Shown: positions 33,419 through 42,799, numbered from the stretch's first letter. The stretch is 64,000 bases of DNA from Paenibacillus sp. SYP-B3998 (GCF_010820665.1 NZ_JAAIKC010000011.1:71504-135503); one strand, 5' to 3'. The notes: generated by a model from the letters alone, not told the origin. Translations and numbers: made by a program.

Positions 33419-34573
33419 TCAGACATTTGGTTGCTTGTAAAAATTGACGATTTGCTGCGCAGGTCGCTGCGCCTGCGCTTTCAGCTCTTCGATAGCGGCG
33501 CTGCGGGACGCCGCCCACTGCTCTCGCCCGTCGAGGAGTCTTAACGACTCGGCGGTAAGGGCTTCTGCATCGAAGCTAGCTGTCGATGCCGCGGCTTGCA
33601 TACCGAGCCTATGAAGGAATTGGTCGATCTTCGGATCGTACGAAATCCCAACCATAGGCACGTACTGCGAAGCTGCATATATGAGAGAATGCAGCCTCAT
33701 TCCGATCAGCAGATCGCACTCTGCAACCAGCTCAAGCATATCCTGCGGATGCGCGATGCCACTCGCCATCTCCACACGACTGCCGTGATCACCAAGGCGA
33801 TCGATCACGAACTGCGAGGCCACCTCATCCGAAGGGAGGTGGAAGGGCAAGAACCGCAGCCGCACATCCGTGCGGGCCACGAGCAGTTGCCCTAAGGACC
33901 GCGAGAGAGCCTCCAGCTCCGAGCGGTCCTGGTTCCAGAAGCGGACGGATACTCCAACCGTTCGTCCTGCACTCACGGGCGCGACATCAGTCGCGCTCGC
34001 AGTCCCCAGCCCCAGCGTGGCCTCAGGCACGCTGCGTATCCGCAACGGGAGGCCCATCACTGGGTCAGGTACAATTTCAATGCGCTCCCGCTTGAGGTGC
34101 ATTGAAACCAACAAGTCTGCGGACTCCATATCGCGGACAGACACATACTTACAGCGCTTGAATACGCCGCGTATCCAACCGTCAAACATCCGGCGGTTCA
34201 CCGGCCCGATGCCCTGTGAATAAATAAAGGTCGGCTTGCCAAGCCACTGGGCTAATTTCAAAACAGCCAAGTAATAAGGGATTGTCTTAGAGCTTGTCGC
34301 ATCCTGCAGCAAGCTTCCTCCCCCACTGATAAGGCCATCCGCTTCGCGTAGTGCGCGAAGCAAAGGGCCTGGTCTCATCCGGTGATACGCCTTAACGCCA
34401 TACATCTGAGAGGTCTTCTCCGGATTAGCCGACAATACGATGGGTTCGATCTGAATGCCTTTAGCTCGACCCTGCTCTTGCAGAGCGAACAAAATGGATT
34501 GCAGCACCGCTTCATCCCCACTGTTATCGAAACCGTAGTAGCCGGATAAGGCTATTTTAACCGAGGCACCCAT
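33419..34573 (-). CDS. csaB: Polysaccharide pyruvyl transferase CsaB
   Basis: Adds a pyruvate ketal to ManNAc of the wall polymer, the mark recognised by SLH domains. The ATG at 34571-34573 is 9 bases after AAGGAG and gives 384 residues; the longer frame to 34603 lacks a site. Signatures: ALSGYYGFDNSGDEAVL at the N-terminus, ISGGGSLLQDATSS near 90, YSQGIGPV near 125 and LIGMRLHSLIYAASQY near 300. The coding region is clearly richer in G+C (for example 33840-34060) than the S-layer genes. Its 5' end overlaps the DUF5693 gene by 22 bases, so the two are coupled. Confidence 0.95.
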   Translation of the reverse strand: MGASVKIALSGYYGFDNSGDEAVLQSILFALQEQGRAKGIQIEPIVLSANPEKTSQMYGVKAYHRMRPGPLLRALREADGLISGGGSLLQDATSSKTIPYYLAVLKLAQWLGKPTFIYSQGIGPVNRRMFDGWIRGVFKRCKYVSVRDMESADLLVSMHLKRERIEIVPDPVMGLPLRIRSVPEATLGLGTASATDVAPVSAGRTVGVSVRFWNQDRSELEALSRSLGQLLVARTDVRLRFLPFHLPSDEVASQFVIDRLGDHGSRVEMASGIAHPQDMLELVAECDLLIGMRLHSLIYAASQYVPMVGISYDPKIDQFLHRLGMQAAASTASFDAEALTAESLRLLDGREQWAASRSAAIEELKAQAQRPAQQIVNFYKQPNV

Positions 34574-36600
34574 CGTTTCCAACTCCTTGTGGCAATTTCC
34601 CAAGATGCAATTAAAATCAGGCCGATTAAGGCACCGAATACAACACCATACGTAATCCGAATGAGCGAAATATGAAGAGGGGTATGCACATGTGCAAAAG
34701 TATCTACGATGGAAAGCTGTCCAATAACCCCAATGAACATTAGATATACGGCGTGTCTATAACGAACCGCTAAGTAGGCTCCGAATAAAAAGACAGGGTG
34801 AGCGAACAAGAATTCTTTGGTTCGCGGACGAACCCCCAATGTATTTTCTAAGAACGACCGGAATAGCTTCTCCACTGTAGAGGCCTGTCCTTCGTTGCCT
34901 GTGCGTGATAAGTAGTAGTAAACCGCCGCAAGTGCGATTCCTGCCGTTACAATCCACAGTACGCTGATGTAAGAAGAAAGAATTTGGCGAACTTTCCCCA
35001 ATTTCTCCGCGTAGGTATTGTTTTCACTAAAGAAAAGAAGAAACAAGCCAGCAATAGCAATTGGAAGTAAATGAAGCGCACTAACGCCTCTGAATTGCTG
35101 AAGAACAAGAGAGTACGTAATGTGATTCAGAAGCGCCACTTCATACACAACCCCGATTAGCGAAATCAAGGAAGTTCTGAGAAGCATCCACAATCCAAAG
35201 CCCAGTCCAGACCTCCACTTGGCTGCAGCACCAGAACGTACAGAGCGAATCGCGAGCATCATAGCTACACTCGGTGCGCAGATGGCTGTCGCCAACGCAA
35301 GACCCTGCGCGTATAAATTCGCTGACAACGTATGCAGAGCAACGGCGCCAAGCAAGCCCACGAAGAAGAGAAATAAAGCCGCCTCAGGTACAAAGAAAGT
35401 AACTGTAAGAACAATCAAGCTGACACCACCCACGAGCATGAAAACACGGGCAGCTTTTTGCCAAGCTGTCGTTTCCACTGTAAATGGCTCTGCGGGTCCT
35501 AACGTAAAGCCAACGTTCTCAATTCTTGGAATTGCCCCATCTTTGCCTTGCAAGCTCTCATAATAGGCTGCTAAGGGATCGGAGAGCTTACCTTTATCCA
35601 AGCTTTTCACTGGCTTCGCGTTTATGAAGACCATGCGAATATTACGATCTTTCACAGCTAATACAAACCGATCCGCAACGCCTTGAATCCGATCTTCAAG
35701 CTCCGCCTTTTTCAATGGCTCTGTCAGCTTTTCTCCGTCCTTCTCAGTAAAGGAATGCAGCCTAACGACATTATAGTTTGTTTCTTTCGCTAAGGTATTG
35801 AATCCTTTTTGCGGTTCCTTTAGCATTTCAATCGCGGCTAAACCAATACCATTTTTATGAAGGAGCTCTGCCATCTTGTTGAGATGTAGCTCCGTATTCT
35901 CTTCGGTATAACCTGGAACTTCATTCCCATCCACAATGATTCGTTTCACACCGAAATCATGCAGTTGTTTAAGTAAGCGATCCATTTCATTAGTCACAAA
36001 AGGTCTGCGATTCGAGAGACGAACCACGATTTGAAAACCTTTGTCTTTCAACATTTGAAGCGTTATTGGATCTGGGTCCATCGTCTTAATAGATGCATCA
36101 TCTATGCTCATCTGAATAATGAGCCCGCTTCTGTTTTTGAAGCTCCACGGTTTCGTTGCGACTTTCAGATCGCCGAATGTTTTTTGAATCAACGGCTCAA
36201 GCTTTTGCTGAGTCGCGTTATCAGAGAACAAAACATACGTATAATTCTCATTGGGCTCCCCAAAAGTTTGAGTCATTGCCATAGCATCACGAGAATTAAA
36301 CATTTCAATGCGACGACTTTCTCTAAATTCCGAAAGCGTACTCTCATAGACAGCCATTGAGCCTATGCCTGCTGCCTTCATGTTATTGAGCTGATCCGCA
36401 GCAAAGCTTTGGGGATTGGTTTGAATATCAGCGATATCTAGCAAATCGCGATAGTCAAAAACAAATTCCACTTGATTTGCGGAAGTCTCCGTCTGATGAC
36501 GTGTGAAGGCTAGCGGTAACGAGCCCAGCATTCCAATAATAACAAGCCACCATAATACATTTTTAAGCGGATTATTCCATGTTTTATACCACTGCGTCAA
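34552..36600 (-). CDS. DUF5693 family multi-pass membrane protein
   Basis: 682-residue membrane protein that begins the wall-polymer operon. A TTG at 36598-36600 is 8 bases after AAGGAG; the first in-frame GTG (36609) touches the site. An N-terminal membrane segment (about 17-35) is followed by a large extracytoplasmic domain (about 40-375), with regions reminiscent of a polysaccharide-deacetylase-like or TIM-barrel fold (DFGVKRIIVDGNEVPG). About nine membrane segments (380-680) complete it. Biochemical function is unknown. Its coupling to csaB and tagA suggests a role in export, polymerisation or ligation of the polymer, which is inference. Confidence 0.85.
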   Translation of the reverse strand: MTQWYKTWNNPLKNVLWWLVIIGMLGSLPLAFTRHQTETSANQVEFVFDYRDLLDIADIQTNPQSFAADQLNNMKAAGIGSMAVYESTLSEFRESRRIEMFNSRDAMAMTQTFGEPNENYTYVLFSDNATQQKLEPLIQKTFGDLKVATKPWSFKNRSGLIIQMSIDDASIKTMDPDPITLQMLKDKGFQIVVRLSNRRPFVTNEMDRLLKQLHDFGVKRIIVDGNEVPGYTEENTELHLNKMAELLHKNGIGLAAIEMLKEPQKGFNTLAKETNYNVVRLHSFTEKDGEKLTEPLKKAELEDRIQGVADRFVLAVKDRNIRMVFINAKPVKSLDKGKLSDPLAAYYESLQGKDGAIPRIENVGFTLGPAEPFTVETTAWQKAARVFMLVGGVSLIVLTVTFFVPEAALFLFFVGLLGAVALHTLSANLYAQGLALATAICAPSVAMMLAIRSVRSGAAAKWRSGLGFGLWMLLRTSLISLIGVVYEVALLNHITYSLVLQQFRGVSALHLLPIAIAGLFLLFFSENNTYAEKLGKVRQILSSYISVLWIVTAGIALAAVYYYLSRTGNEGQASTVEKLFRSFLENTLGVRPRTKEFLFAHPVFLFGAYLAVRYRHAVYLMFIGVIGQLSIVDTFAHVHTPLHISLIRITYGVVFGALIGLILIASWEIATRSWKRWVPRLK

Positions 36601-36798
36601 GTTGTTCACTCCTTAGAGCTTTCCAAAAGAAAGCTTTCTTCGTAAGTATTTGCTGTATCTTTTCCCTTTACATTCGAAAACCTCTCCAGATCATCAAGTC
36701 TGGATATCGATCATCTGAATGCGGAATTATTTCCAACTATTCATTAGACGATCTACACCCGACTTAGGTTCTGAAGAGGTTCATTACATCTTATTTCG

Positions 36799-38493
36799 TT
36801 ATCCGTCTACACGGCTAAGTACATATTGTATAATGCCATTCAATTGCTGCGAAGCCTCTGAAGCGGTAGATCCTTGTACAGCAAAATAAAACTTAATTTT
36901 TGGCTCTGTTCCTGATGGTCTCAGACAAAACCATGAACCGTCCGCTAGTTTGAATTTAAGAACATTTTCGCGGGGCAAGCCTTGAATACCTTGCTCGTAA
37001 TCCTCAACTTCCGTTACGCTGACGCCTTGGATCTCACTAGGCGGATTGGTTCTCCAAGCTTCCATGATGCGGCCAATCTGTTCCACGCCGTCTTTCCCTT
37101 TAAGCGTCCTTGACTCAAGCTTCTCCAAAAAATACCCAAAGGATGCGTACAACTCCTGTAAGACATCATATAAGGTTTTACCCTGCTTTTTGTAGTAAGC
37201 AGCCGCCTCACAAATCAACATCGCTGCAATAACCGCATCTTTATCTCTTGCATAGTCACCCGCTAAGTAACCATAGCTCTCTTCATAACCAAACAAGAAC
37301 GTGTGATCGCCACTCTGCTCGAATTGCGACATTTTTTCCCCAATATATTTAAATCCGGTTAACGTATTTAATGTAGGAACGCCATAATGATTAGCAATGA
37401 CTGCTCCCATTTCGCTAGTTACAATTGTCTTAATCACAACGCCATTCGCAGGAAGAGCTCCACGTTCTTTCAAGCTTGAGAGTAAGTAGTTAACGATTAT
37501 GGCGCCAGATTGGTTCCCCGTTAATACGAAGTATTCACCTGCCGCATCCTTCACAACTGCACCCATACGGTCTGCATCAGGATCTGTTCCGATAATAATA
37601 TCGGCATTCCAAGCTTTCGCTTGCGCGATGGCCAGGTTAAAAGCATCCTTTTCCTCCGGGTTTGGCGACTTAACGGTCGAAAATTGCGAATCGGGGAGCT
37701 CTTGCTCAGCCACAACACGCACTTGTCCAAAACCCACGGCCTTCAACACTTCGCGAACCGGCATATTTCCCGTTCCGTGCAGTGGTGTAAAAACGATACG
37801 GAAATCATCACTGATTTCTCGGATAACTTCTGGATTCTGACTGACAGCGGAAACGACTTCTATGTACTTGTTATCAATTTCTTCACCTAGCCACTGGAGG
37901 AGTCCCTGAGACTCAGCTTCCACCTGCGTGAGTTTCTTCACTTTGGCAAATGTATCAACACTCTGCACATGAGCGATAACTTGCTCCGCAAACTCGGGCA
38001 CAAGTTGCCCGCCATCTGCACCATACACTTTATAACCATTGTACTCCGGCGGATTATGACTTGCTGTAATAACAACACCTGCGGTAGCCCCTAAGTATCG
38101 AACAGCAAAAGAAAGCTGTGGGGTTGGGCGAAGCGCTTCGAATACATAGGCCTTAACTCCGTTTCCTGCGAATACAAGAGCGGCTTCTAAAGCAAACTCC
38201 GGCGACATATGACGCGAATCATAAGCAATGACAATGGAAGGAGCAATTGCACCTGTTCCACGCACATACTGGGCTAAACCTTGGCTTGCACGACCAACTG
38301 TATAAAGGTTAATTCGGTTCGTTCCCGCGCCTATTACACCACGGAGCCCACCTGTACCAAACTCCAAATCTTTATAGAAACGATCCTCGATTTCCTTTTC
38401 ATCTTCACCAATTGATTGAAGTTCTTCCTTCGTTCCGGCATCAATTGCCGGATCCTCGAGCCATAATTGATATTGAGTTTGTACACGCGTCAT
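36799..38493 (-). CDS. pgcA: Phosphoglucomutase / phosphomannomutase family enzyme
   Basis: Interconverts glucose-1-P and glucose-6-P, feeding UDP-glucose and wall glycans. The chosen ATG (38491-38493, MTRVQTQYQLWLED) aligns with B. subtilis PgcA and gives 564 residues. A further ATG at 38508 overlaps AAAGGAG and is unlikely. Signatures: FGTGGLRGVIGAGTNRINLY near 43, the phosphoserine loop TASHNPPEYNGYK near 140, the metal loop IGTDPDADRMG near 305 and the C-terminal RPSGTEPKIKFY near 525. It precedes fabZ in the DNA with no clear operon partner; a terminator was not seen after it. Confidence 0.94.
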   Translation of the reverse strand: MTRVQTQYQLWLEDPAIDAGTKEELQSIGEDEKEIEDRFYKDLEFGTGGLRGVIGAGTNRINLYTVGRASQGLAQYVRGTGAIAPSIVIAYDSRHMSPEFALEAALVFAGNGVKAYVFEALRPTPQLSFAVRYLGATAGVVITASHNPPEYNGYKVYGADGGQLVPEFAEQVIAHVQSVDTFAKVKKLTQVEAESQGLLQWLGEEIDNKYIEVVSAVSQNPEVIREISDDFRIVFTPLHGTGNMPVREVLKAVGFGQVRVVAEQELPDSQFSTVKSPNPEEKDAFNLAIAQAKAWNADIIIGTDPDADRMGAVVKDAAGEYFVLTGNQSGAIIVNYLLSSLKERGALPANGVVIKTIVTSEMGAVIANHYGVPTLNTLTGFKYIGEKMSQFEQSGDHTFLFGYEESYGYLAGDYARDKDAVIAAMLICEAAAYYKKQGKTLYDVLQELYASFGYFLEKLESRTLKGKDGVEQIGRIMEAWRTNPPSEIQGVSVTEVEDYEQGIQGLPRENVLKFKLADGSWFCLRPSGTEPKIKFYFAVQGSTASEASQQLNGIIQYVLSRVDG

Positions 38494-38525
38494 AGTTGTC
38501 AGGTTCATCTCCTTTAGTCTATGGT

Positions 38526-38954
38526 TTATTTATTAGCAAGGGCAAACATTAGCTCGCCTTCGACTACAACTTTATCGCCAACTTTGGCCACAGCTTGACC
38601 TTTAACAATAATACCTTTCACTCGTGTAATGGTCATCTCAAGTATGAGGGTATCTCCAGGGACTACCTGTTCGCGCCAACGAATGCCATCAGCACCTGCG
38701 AATAAGCCTATTTTTCCTTTATATTGCGGCATTGAAAGAACAGCTACCGCACCTACTTGGGCTAAGGCTTCAACAATGAGTACTCCAGGCATAACCGGAT
38801 AACCGGGAAAATGCCCTGCGAAGAATGGCTCATTGATTGTTACATTTTTTATTCCTACAGCTCTAACACCCACTTCTAACTCCAAAATACGATCGACCAG
38901 GAGAAATGGCGGGCGATGAGGAATAATTTCTTGAATTTGATTAATATCTAGCAT
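38526..38954 (-). CDS. fabZ: 3-hydroxyacyl-[acyl-carrier-protein] dehydratase FabZ
   Basis: Dehydrates 3-hydroxyacyl-ACP in type II fatty-acid synthesis. It is 142 residues, the normal size. It has [13 protein letters not shown] near residues 10-22, the catalytic-His hotdog motif [20 protein letters not shown] near 48-67 and [12 protein letters not shown] near 93. AAAGGAG lies 12 bases before the ATG. It is located near flhP and mbl, as in B. subtilis (ywpB), and is separated from the upstream phosphatidyltransferase by a hairpin region. Confidence 0.96.
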   Translation of the reverse strand: MLDINQIQEIIPHRPPFLLVDRILELEVGVRAVGIKNVTINEPFFAGHFPGYPVMPGVLIVEALAQVGAVAVLSMPQYKGKIGLFAGADGIRWREQVVPGDTLILEMTITRVKGIIVKGQAVAKVGDKVVVEGELMFALANK

Positions 38955-39057
38955 AACAATGATGCTCTCCTTTCAAAATGCCTGCATAAAATGCAAGGCA
39001 ATCACTTACAATAGTGTTGTCCCTTCACCAACTGCAGAAGTGAAGGTTCATATAAGG

Positions 39058-39106
39058 GAGCTTATGTATAGGTCTGCGACACAGGCCGATACATAGGCTC
39101 TTTTTT
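39058..39106 (+). terminator. Terminator-like hairpin facing the plus strand
   Basis: 15-base arms (39058-39072 and 39086-39100) pair with one mismatch and one G-T pair around a 13-base loop. Six T follow on the plus strand (39101-39106). The minus-strand side has no T run. All flanking genes read minus, so this points to an antisense or unannotated plus-strand transcript. Confidence 0.5.
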
Positions 39107-39113
39107 CTTAAAT

Positions 39114-39638
39114 TCAAGTTTGCTTTGTCTTGACTTTGCGATTTAATAAGAGGAATTGAATAATATAAATAATGGAAGTCACGAAAGAGACAAGAATGAC
39201 AAACCATAAGTACGTGATCGCGAAGGTTAGTTGAAAAACAATAAATAGTATAGCAAAATAATAAAGTACCGTTGTTAATTTGCCCATCATATTAGCCGGC
39301 ACGGTAAGCTTGCCTCTAAAATGAAAGAAGGCCGATCCCATAATCATTCCCAAATCTCGAAGAAATATCGCTCCTGCCGCTTGCCACGGAATCATACCAG
39401 AAATGAGTAAAGATAAGATAACAGTTATCATCATGCACTTGTCTGCAAGTGGGTCTAACATGACTCCAAGTGGTGTAATTAGCCCCCTAGTTCGAGCTAA
39501 ATATCCATCAAGAATGTCTGTAAGTCCAGCGACAAGCAGGATGAGAAAGGCAATTTTGATATAGTCATTGAAGAAGAACATGAGGTAGACAGGGATCAGG
39601 ATAAACCTGCTTATCGTGAGCATGTTCGGTATGTTCAA
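39114..39638 (-). CDS. CDP-alcohol phosphatidyltransferase (PgsA-like)
   Basis: Membrane enzyme of phospholipid synthesis, most like phosphatidylglycerophosphate synthase. It is 174 residues with four to five membrane segments. The full active-site pattern is present near residues 43-65: DGYLARTRG, then PLGVMLDPLADKCM (D-G-x2-A-R-x8-G-x3-D-x3-D). Starts with TTG (39636-39638), 6 bases after GGAGG. Which alcohol it uses (glycerol-3-P or serine) cannot be settled from the motif, and another pgsA could exist elsewhere. It stands next to fabZ, consistent with lipid metabolism. Confidence 0.88.
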   Translation of the reverse strand: MNIPNMLTISRFILIPVYLMFFFNDYIKIAFLILLVAGLTDILDGYLARTRGLITPLGVMLDPLADKCMMITVILSLLISGMIPWQAAGAIFLRDLGMIMGSAFFHFRGKLTVPANMMGKLTTVLYYFAILFIVFQLTFAITYLWFVILVSFVTSIIYIIQFLLLNRKVKTKQT

Positions 39639-39706
39639 GGTAACCCTCCCGTGCCTTCAATCTGTTAAGACAATGCTAAACCTTCATTTATTATACCGTT
39701 CATTTC

Positions 39707-39734
39707 CAAAAAATAAAACTCCCGCGAGGGAGTT
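39707..39734 (-). terminator. Terminator after the EpuA-like gene
   Basis: 7-bp AACTCCC/GGGAGTT stem (39717-39723 with 39728-39734), GCGA loop, followed on the minus strand by TTATTTTTT. It ends transcription of the flhO-flhP-epuA-like group. Confidence 0.85.
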
Positions 39735-39737
39735 CGG

Positions 39738-39956
39738 TTAACTTGCAAACACCAGATCGTATAAATGCTTCCATGTGCTTAAATGGAAAATTTCCGAAGC
39801 TGGCTGATGGCCAAGCTTCGTATAACCCACCCAAAGGCCAATAAATATAGCCAGCACAGCTAGAACAGGAATACGGATAATTCTGATGATCAACAGTATG
39901 ATTTCGAGCCATTTCGGCTGCGTTTTCGTTTTCTTTGGAGTAGGCTTATCCGACAT
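39738..39956 (-). CDS. EpuA-like small membrane protein (annotated elsewhere as RNA polymerase subunit beta family)
   Basis: 72-residue protein with one membrane segment (about 19-44, LEIILLIIRIIRIPVLAVLAIFI). A basic N-terminus precedes it, and a C-terminal PASEIFHLSTWKHLYDLVFAS motif resembles the EpuA/PF11772 family. The RNA polymerase label used in databases for this family is not supported by its sequence. ATG about 10 bases after AAAGGAGGG. It follows flhP closely and ends the operon. Function unknown. Confidence 0.75.
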   Translation of the reverse strand: MSDKPTPKKTKTQPKWLEIILLIIRIIRIPVLAVLAIFIGLWVGYTKLGHQPASEIFHLSTWKHLYDLVFAS

Positions 39957-39982
39957 CTAGCCCTATCCCTCCTTTTCCTCTA

Positions 39983-40849
39983 TCAGGAACGCAAATTGTT
40001 CGCTACGTTCATCATCTGATCTGCAGATGTAATGGCTCGGGAGTTGAGCTGAAGAACTCGCTGCACCATGACCAGGTCTGTCATTTCATCCGATAACTTA
40101 ACGTTGGATTGCTCCAGATAGCCTTGCATCAACGTGACACGTTCTGCTGGGTTTTCTTCAGTACCATTCACCGTTTGCAAAATGTTGGCCTGCTCTTCAG
40201 CTGTTATTCCAGCTGGCAAACCGTACAGATTATCTCCAACGTCATGAAGAAGCTGCGGACGCACAACGCGGACTAGCTTAATTTCACCCAAATTCAGAGG
40301 GGTAGCACTTGGATCTTGTTGACTGTATCCTTTAACGGAGCCATCCGGTTCAACGACAGGACGGTAACCATTCGGGATGCGAATTGGATTGCCATCTGAG
40401 CCTGTTACGAAGTGACCTTCTTTAGTCGTTAGCACCGTGTTCCCATTCGCTCCTAGACTTAGATTAAACGCACCGTTGCGCGTCCAAGCAGGCTGAAATA
40501 CTTGATTTCCGTTAGCGTCAAGCTTACTAACAGACACTTCAAACAGCCCGTCACCCTGAATCGCAAAGTCCGTTGGGTTGCCAGTCGACTGAATAGGTCC
40601 TTGCGATAGATTCGTTTGGATCTGTACGAGCCTAGAGCCCCATCCTTGGTTAAAGCCTAGCGGTGAGAATCTTCCTTGCTGACGGAAGCCTTCCGGCTGA
40701 CCCTTCACATTGGTCAAAACGTCTTCAAAAGAAGCTTCCTTCTTCTTAAATCCGTTCGTGTTTACATTCGCGATATTGTTCGATAGAATATCCAGCTTTT
40801 GTTGTAAGCTTTGCATGGATACCGATGAGTTAATCATGGAATTGTTCAT
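39983..40849 (-). CDS. flhP: Flagellar hook-basal body protein FlhP (FlgG-like rod protein)
   Basis: Distal rod subunit, secreted by the flagellar apparatus. It is 288 residues. The N-terminal rod signature is MQSLQQKLDILSNNIANVNT followed by NGFKKKEASFEDV; the centre has the FlgG-type QGDGLFEVS; the C-terminus has LVMVQRVLQLNSRAI and the terminal helix. ATG 6 bases after AAGGAG. It follows flhO by 23 bases. The set lies apart from the main flagellar block, as in B. subtilis. Confidence 0.94.
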   Translation of the reverse strand: MNNSMINSSVSMQSLQQKLDILSNNIANVNTNGFKKKEASFEDVLTNVKGQPEGFRQQGRFSPLGFNQGWGSRLVQIQTNLSQGPIQSTGNPTDFAIQGDGLFEVSVSKLDANGNQVFQPAWTRNGAFNLSLGANGNTVLTTKEGHFVTGSDGNPIRIPNGYRPVVEPDGSVKGYSQQDPSATPLNLGEIKLVRVVRPQLLHDVGDNLYGLPAGITAEEQANILQTVNGTEENPAERVTLMQGYLEQSNVKLSDEMTDLVMVQRVLQLNSRAITSADQMMNVANNLRS

Positions 40850-40872
40850 GGCTGGCTCCTTCGCAAGCTAGA

Positions 40873-41766
40873 TTAGACGCGTCCTACTTCGTTAGCGGCT
40901 TTCTCCATACTTTTATCATAAGATTGAATAACTTTCTGGTTGGCTTCATAGGCGCGCAACGCCGACATCATGTCAACCATCGATTGTGAAGTGTTTACAT
41001 TAGATCTCTCCACGAACCCTTGGCGAACCTCAACCTGATCACCCGCTGCGACCTGTGTTACCGTAGCCTCATCACCTGGATTAATCCGGTACAAGCCATT
41101 CCCTTCACGCAACAATAAGTTCGGATTCTCTGCACGTGAGAGCATAAGACCAATCGGTCCACCTGCAGCATTGGTTAGGGGAAACCCATTATTACCCAGG
41201 AATTCACCTTTATCTGTTACCTTGAACGTATGAATGGGCTGGCCCGTTCCATCTATAAGTCGAATAGGTTGTCCATCACGACCAACCACAGGATTACCAT
41301 TTGAGTTGACTAGTTGTCCCGTAGTATCAACAGTAAATTTCCCGTTCAGGGAATATCTCTGCTCGCCATCCGCATTGAGTACCGTGAACAAAGCTTGCGG
41401 TTGGAATGTCCGCTCACCATCTGCGTTCACATACTTGCCTGCTGCATCGAACGTCATGCCCGGAAGTTGAATGTTGGAAACAAGCGCAAAATCAAATGGA
41501 TTCTGTGTTTCCTGCAGATCACCCTGTGCATGAAGTGAAATATTCTCCTCAGAGAAAACACCTGTATTTAACTTTCCAAGCGGAGCTGTTGAGGCACCTT
41601 GTCCACCGCGAATCGTGGATATGAGCATCTCCGGAAACGAACGGGAAAGGGCATTCCCCTGTTTAAAACCTGGCGAGTTAATGTTGGCAATATTATTCGT
41701 GATCGTATCGTGTCTACGCTGCTCGGAGATCATTCCTGATGCCGCGGTATACAGTCCTCTTAGCAT
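40873..41766 (-). CDS. flhO: Flagellar hook-basal body protein FlhO (FlgF-like rod protein)
   Basis: Proximal rod subunit paired with FlhP. It is 297 residues, with MLRGLYTAASGMISEQRRHD and TNNIANINSPGFKQGN at the N-terminus and the C-terminal RSNVNTSQSMVDMMSALRAYEANQKVIQ region. AGAGGTG precedes the ATG. The gene begins 31 bases after mbl and shares its order (mbl-flhO-flhP) with B. subtilis, so the rod genes are probably transcribed with mbl. Confidence 0.94.
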   Translation of the reverse strand: MLRGLYTAASGMISEQRRHDTITNNIANINSPGFKQGNALSRSFPEMLISTIRGGQGASTAPLGKLNTGVFSEENISLHAQGDLQETQNPFDFALVSNIQLPGMTFDAAGKYVNADGERTFQPQALFTVLNADGEQRYSLNGKFTVDTTGQLVNSNGNPVVGRDGQPIRLIDGTGQPIHTFKVTDKGEFLGNNGFPLTNAAGGPIGLMLSRAENPNLLLREGNGLYRINPGDEATVTQVAAGDQVEVRQGFVERSNVNTSQSMVDMMSALRAYEANQKVIQSYDKSMEKAANEVGRV

Positions 41767-41797
41767 GTTTTCACCTCTTAGGTAGTGTTCCTATCTG

Positions 41798-42799
41798 TTA
41801 AACAAATTTCCGTTTAGTTACTTTATCTAAGTTGTCGAGCATAATACCTGTCCCTTTAACGACGCAGGACATTGGGTCTTCTGCAATTAACACAGGTACT
41901 TTAAGCTCGTCTGCAAGAAGCTGATCTAGGCCATGCAACAAAGCCCCGCCGCCTGTCAGAATAACACCTCTGTCAATAATATCCGCTGAAAGCTCCGGAG
42001 GCGTGCGCTCCAATACACTTTTCGCTGCGGTAACGATCGAAGAAACCGGATCCCACAGTGCTTCTTGCACTTCGCTTGAGTGAATCGTAATCGTCAGAGG
42101 CAGACCAGAGACCATATCTCTTCCGCGAATATCCATCTCTTCATCTCTTCCGTGTGGATATACCGTTCCGATTTTAAGCTTAATATCTTCGCTGGTCCGT
42201 TCACCGATAAGCAGCTTGTACTTATTTTTAATAAATTTAGTGATTGCTGTATCGAACTTATCGCCTGCAATCTTAATAGAGGAGGAGGTGACGATGTCAC
42301 CCATGGATAACACAGCTACATCCGTCGTTCCTCCACCGATATCTACAACCATATTGCCGTAAGGCTGGAAGATGTCCATACCGGCGCCAATTGCCGCTGC
42401 CTTCGGCTCTTCTTCCATGAATACCTCTCGAGCACCGCTGCGTTCAGCCGCTTCACGTATCGCTTTCTGCTCGACCGAGGTGATGTTGGTAGGAGCACAA
42501 ATCAGAATTCTCGGATGAGAATACCAATTCTTGCCCCCCACCTTAGCAATAAAATGCTTCAACATCATTTCCGTAATATCAAAGTCTGCGATAACCCCGT
42601 CTCTTAAAGGACGAATCGCTATAATGTTGCCCGGCGTTCTACCGACCATCCGGAAAGCTTCCTCGCCTACGGCAAGCACCCGCTTCGTATCGCTTTCAAT
42701 GGCAACTACAGAAGGCTCATCAAGCACGACGCCGCGGCCTTTCACATGGATTAGCACATTTGCCGTGCCAAGATCTATTCCAATATCCTTGCTTAACAT
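41798..42799 (-). CDS. mbl: MreB-like cell-shape protein Mbl
   Basis: Actin homologue that guides side-wall synthesis under the membrane. It is 333 residues. Signatures: IGIDLGTANVLIHVKGRGVV (residues 6-25), the ATP-binding VVDIGGGTTDVAVLS near 157 and GVILTGGGALLHGLDQLL near 282. ATG 10 bases after GGGAGG. A TATAAT lies at 42868-42873 on the minus strand but its -35 is weak. The position after spoIIID and before flhO is as in B. subtilis, which separates it from MreB and MreBH. Confidence 0.95.
   Translation of the reverse strand: MLSKDIGIDLGTANVLIHVKGRGVVLDEPSVVAIESDTKRVLAVGEEAFRMVGRTPGNIIAIRPLRDGVIADFDITEMMLKHFIAKVGGKNWYSHPRILICAPTNITSVEQKAIREAAERSGAREVFMEEEPKAAAIGAGMDIFQPYGNMVVDIGGGTTDVAVLSMGDIVTSSSIKIAGDKFDTAITKFIKNKYKLLIGERTSEDIKLKIGTVYPHGRDEEMDIRGRDMVSGLPLTITIHSSEVQEALWDPVSSIVTAAKSVLERTPPELSADIIDRGVILTGGGALLHGLDQLLADELKVPVLIAEDPMSCVVKGTGIMLDNLDKVTKRKFV

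Noticed and set aside
39738..39956. RNA polymerase beta subunit label for the 72-residue peptide
   Set aside because: It has a membrane helix and EpuA-like C-terminus and nothing of RpoB; the label is a database habit.
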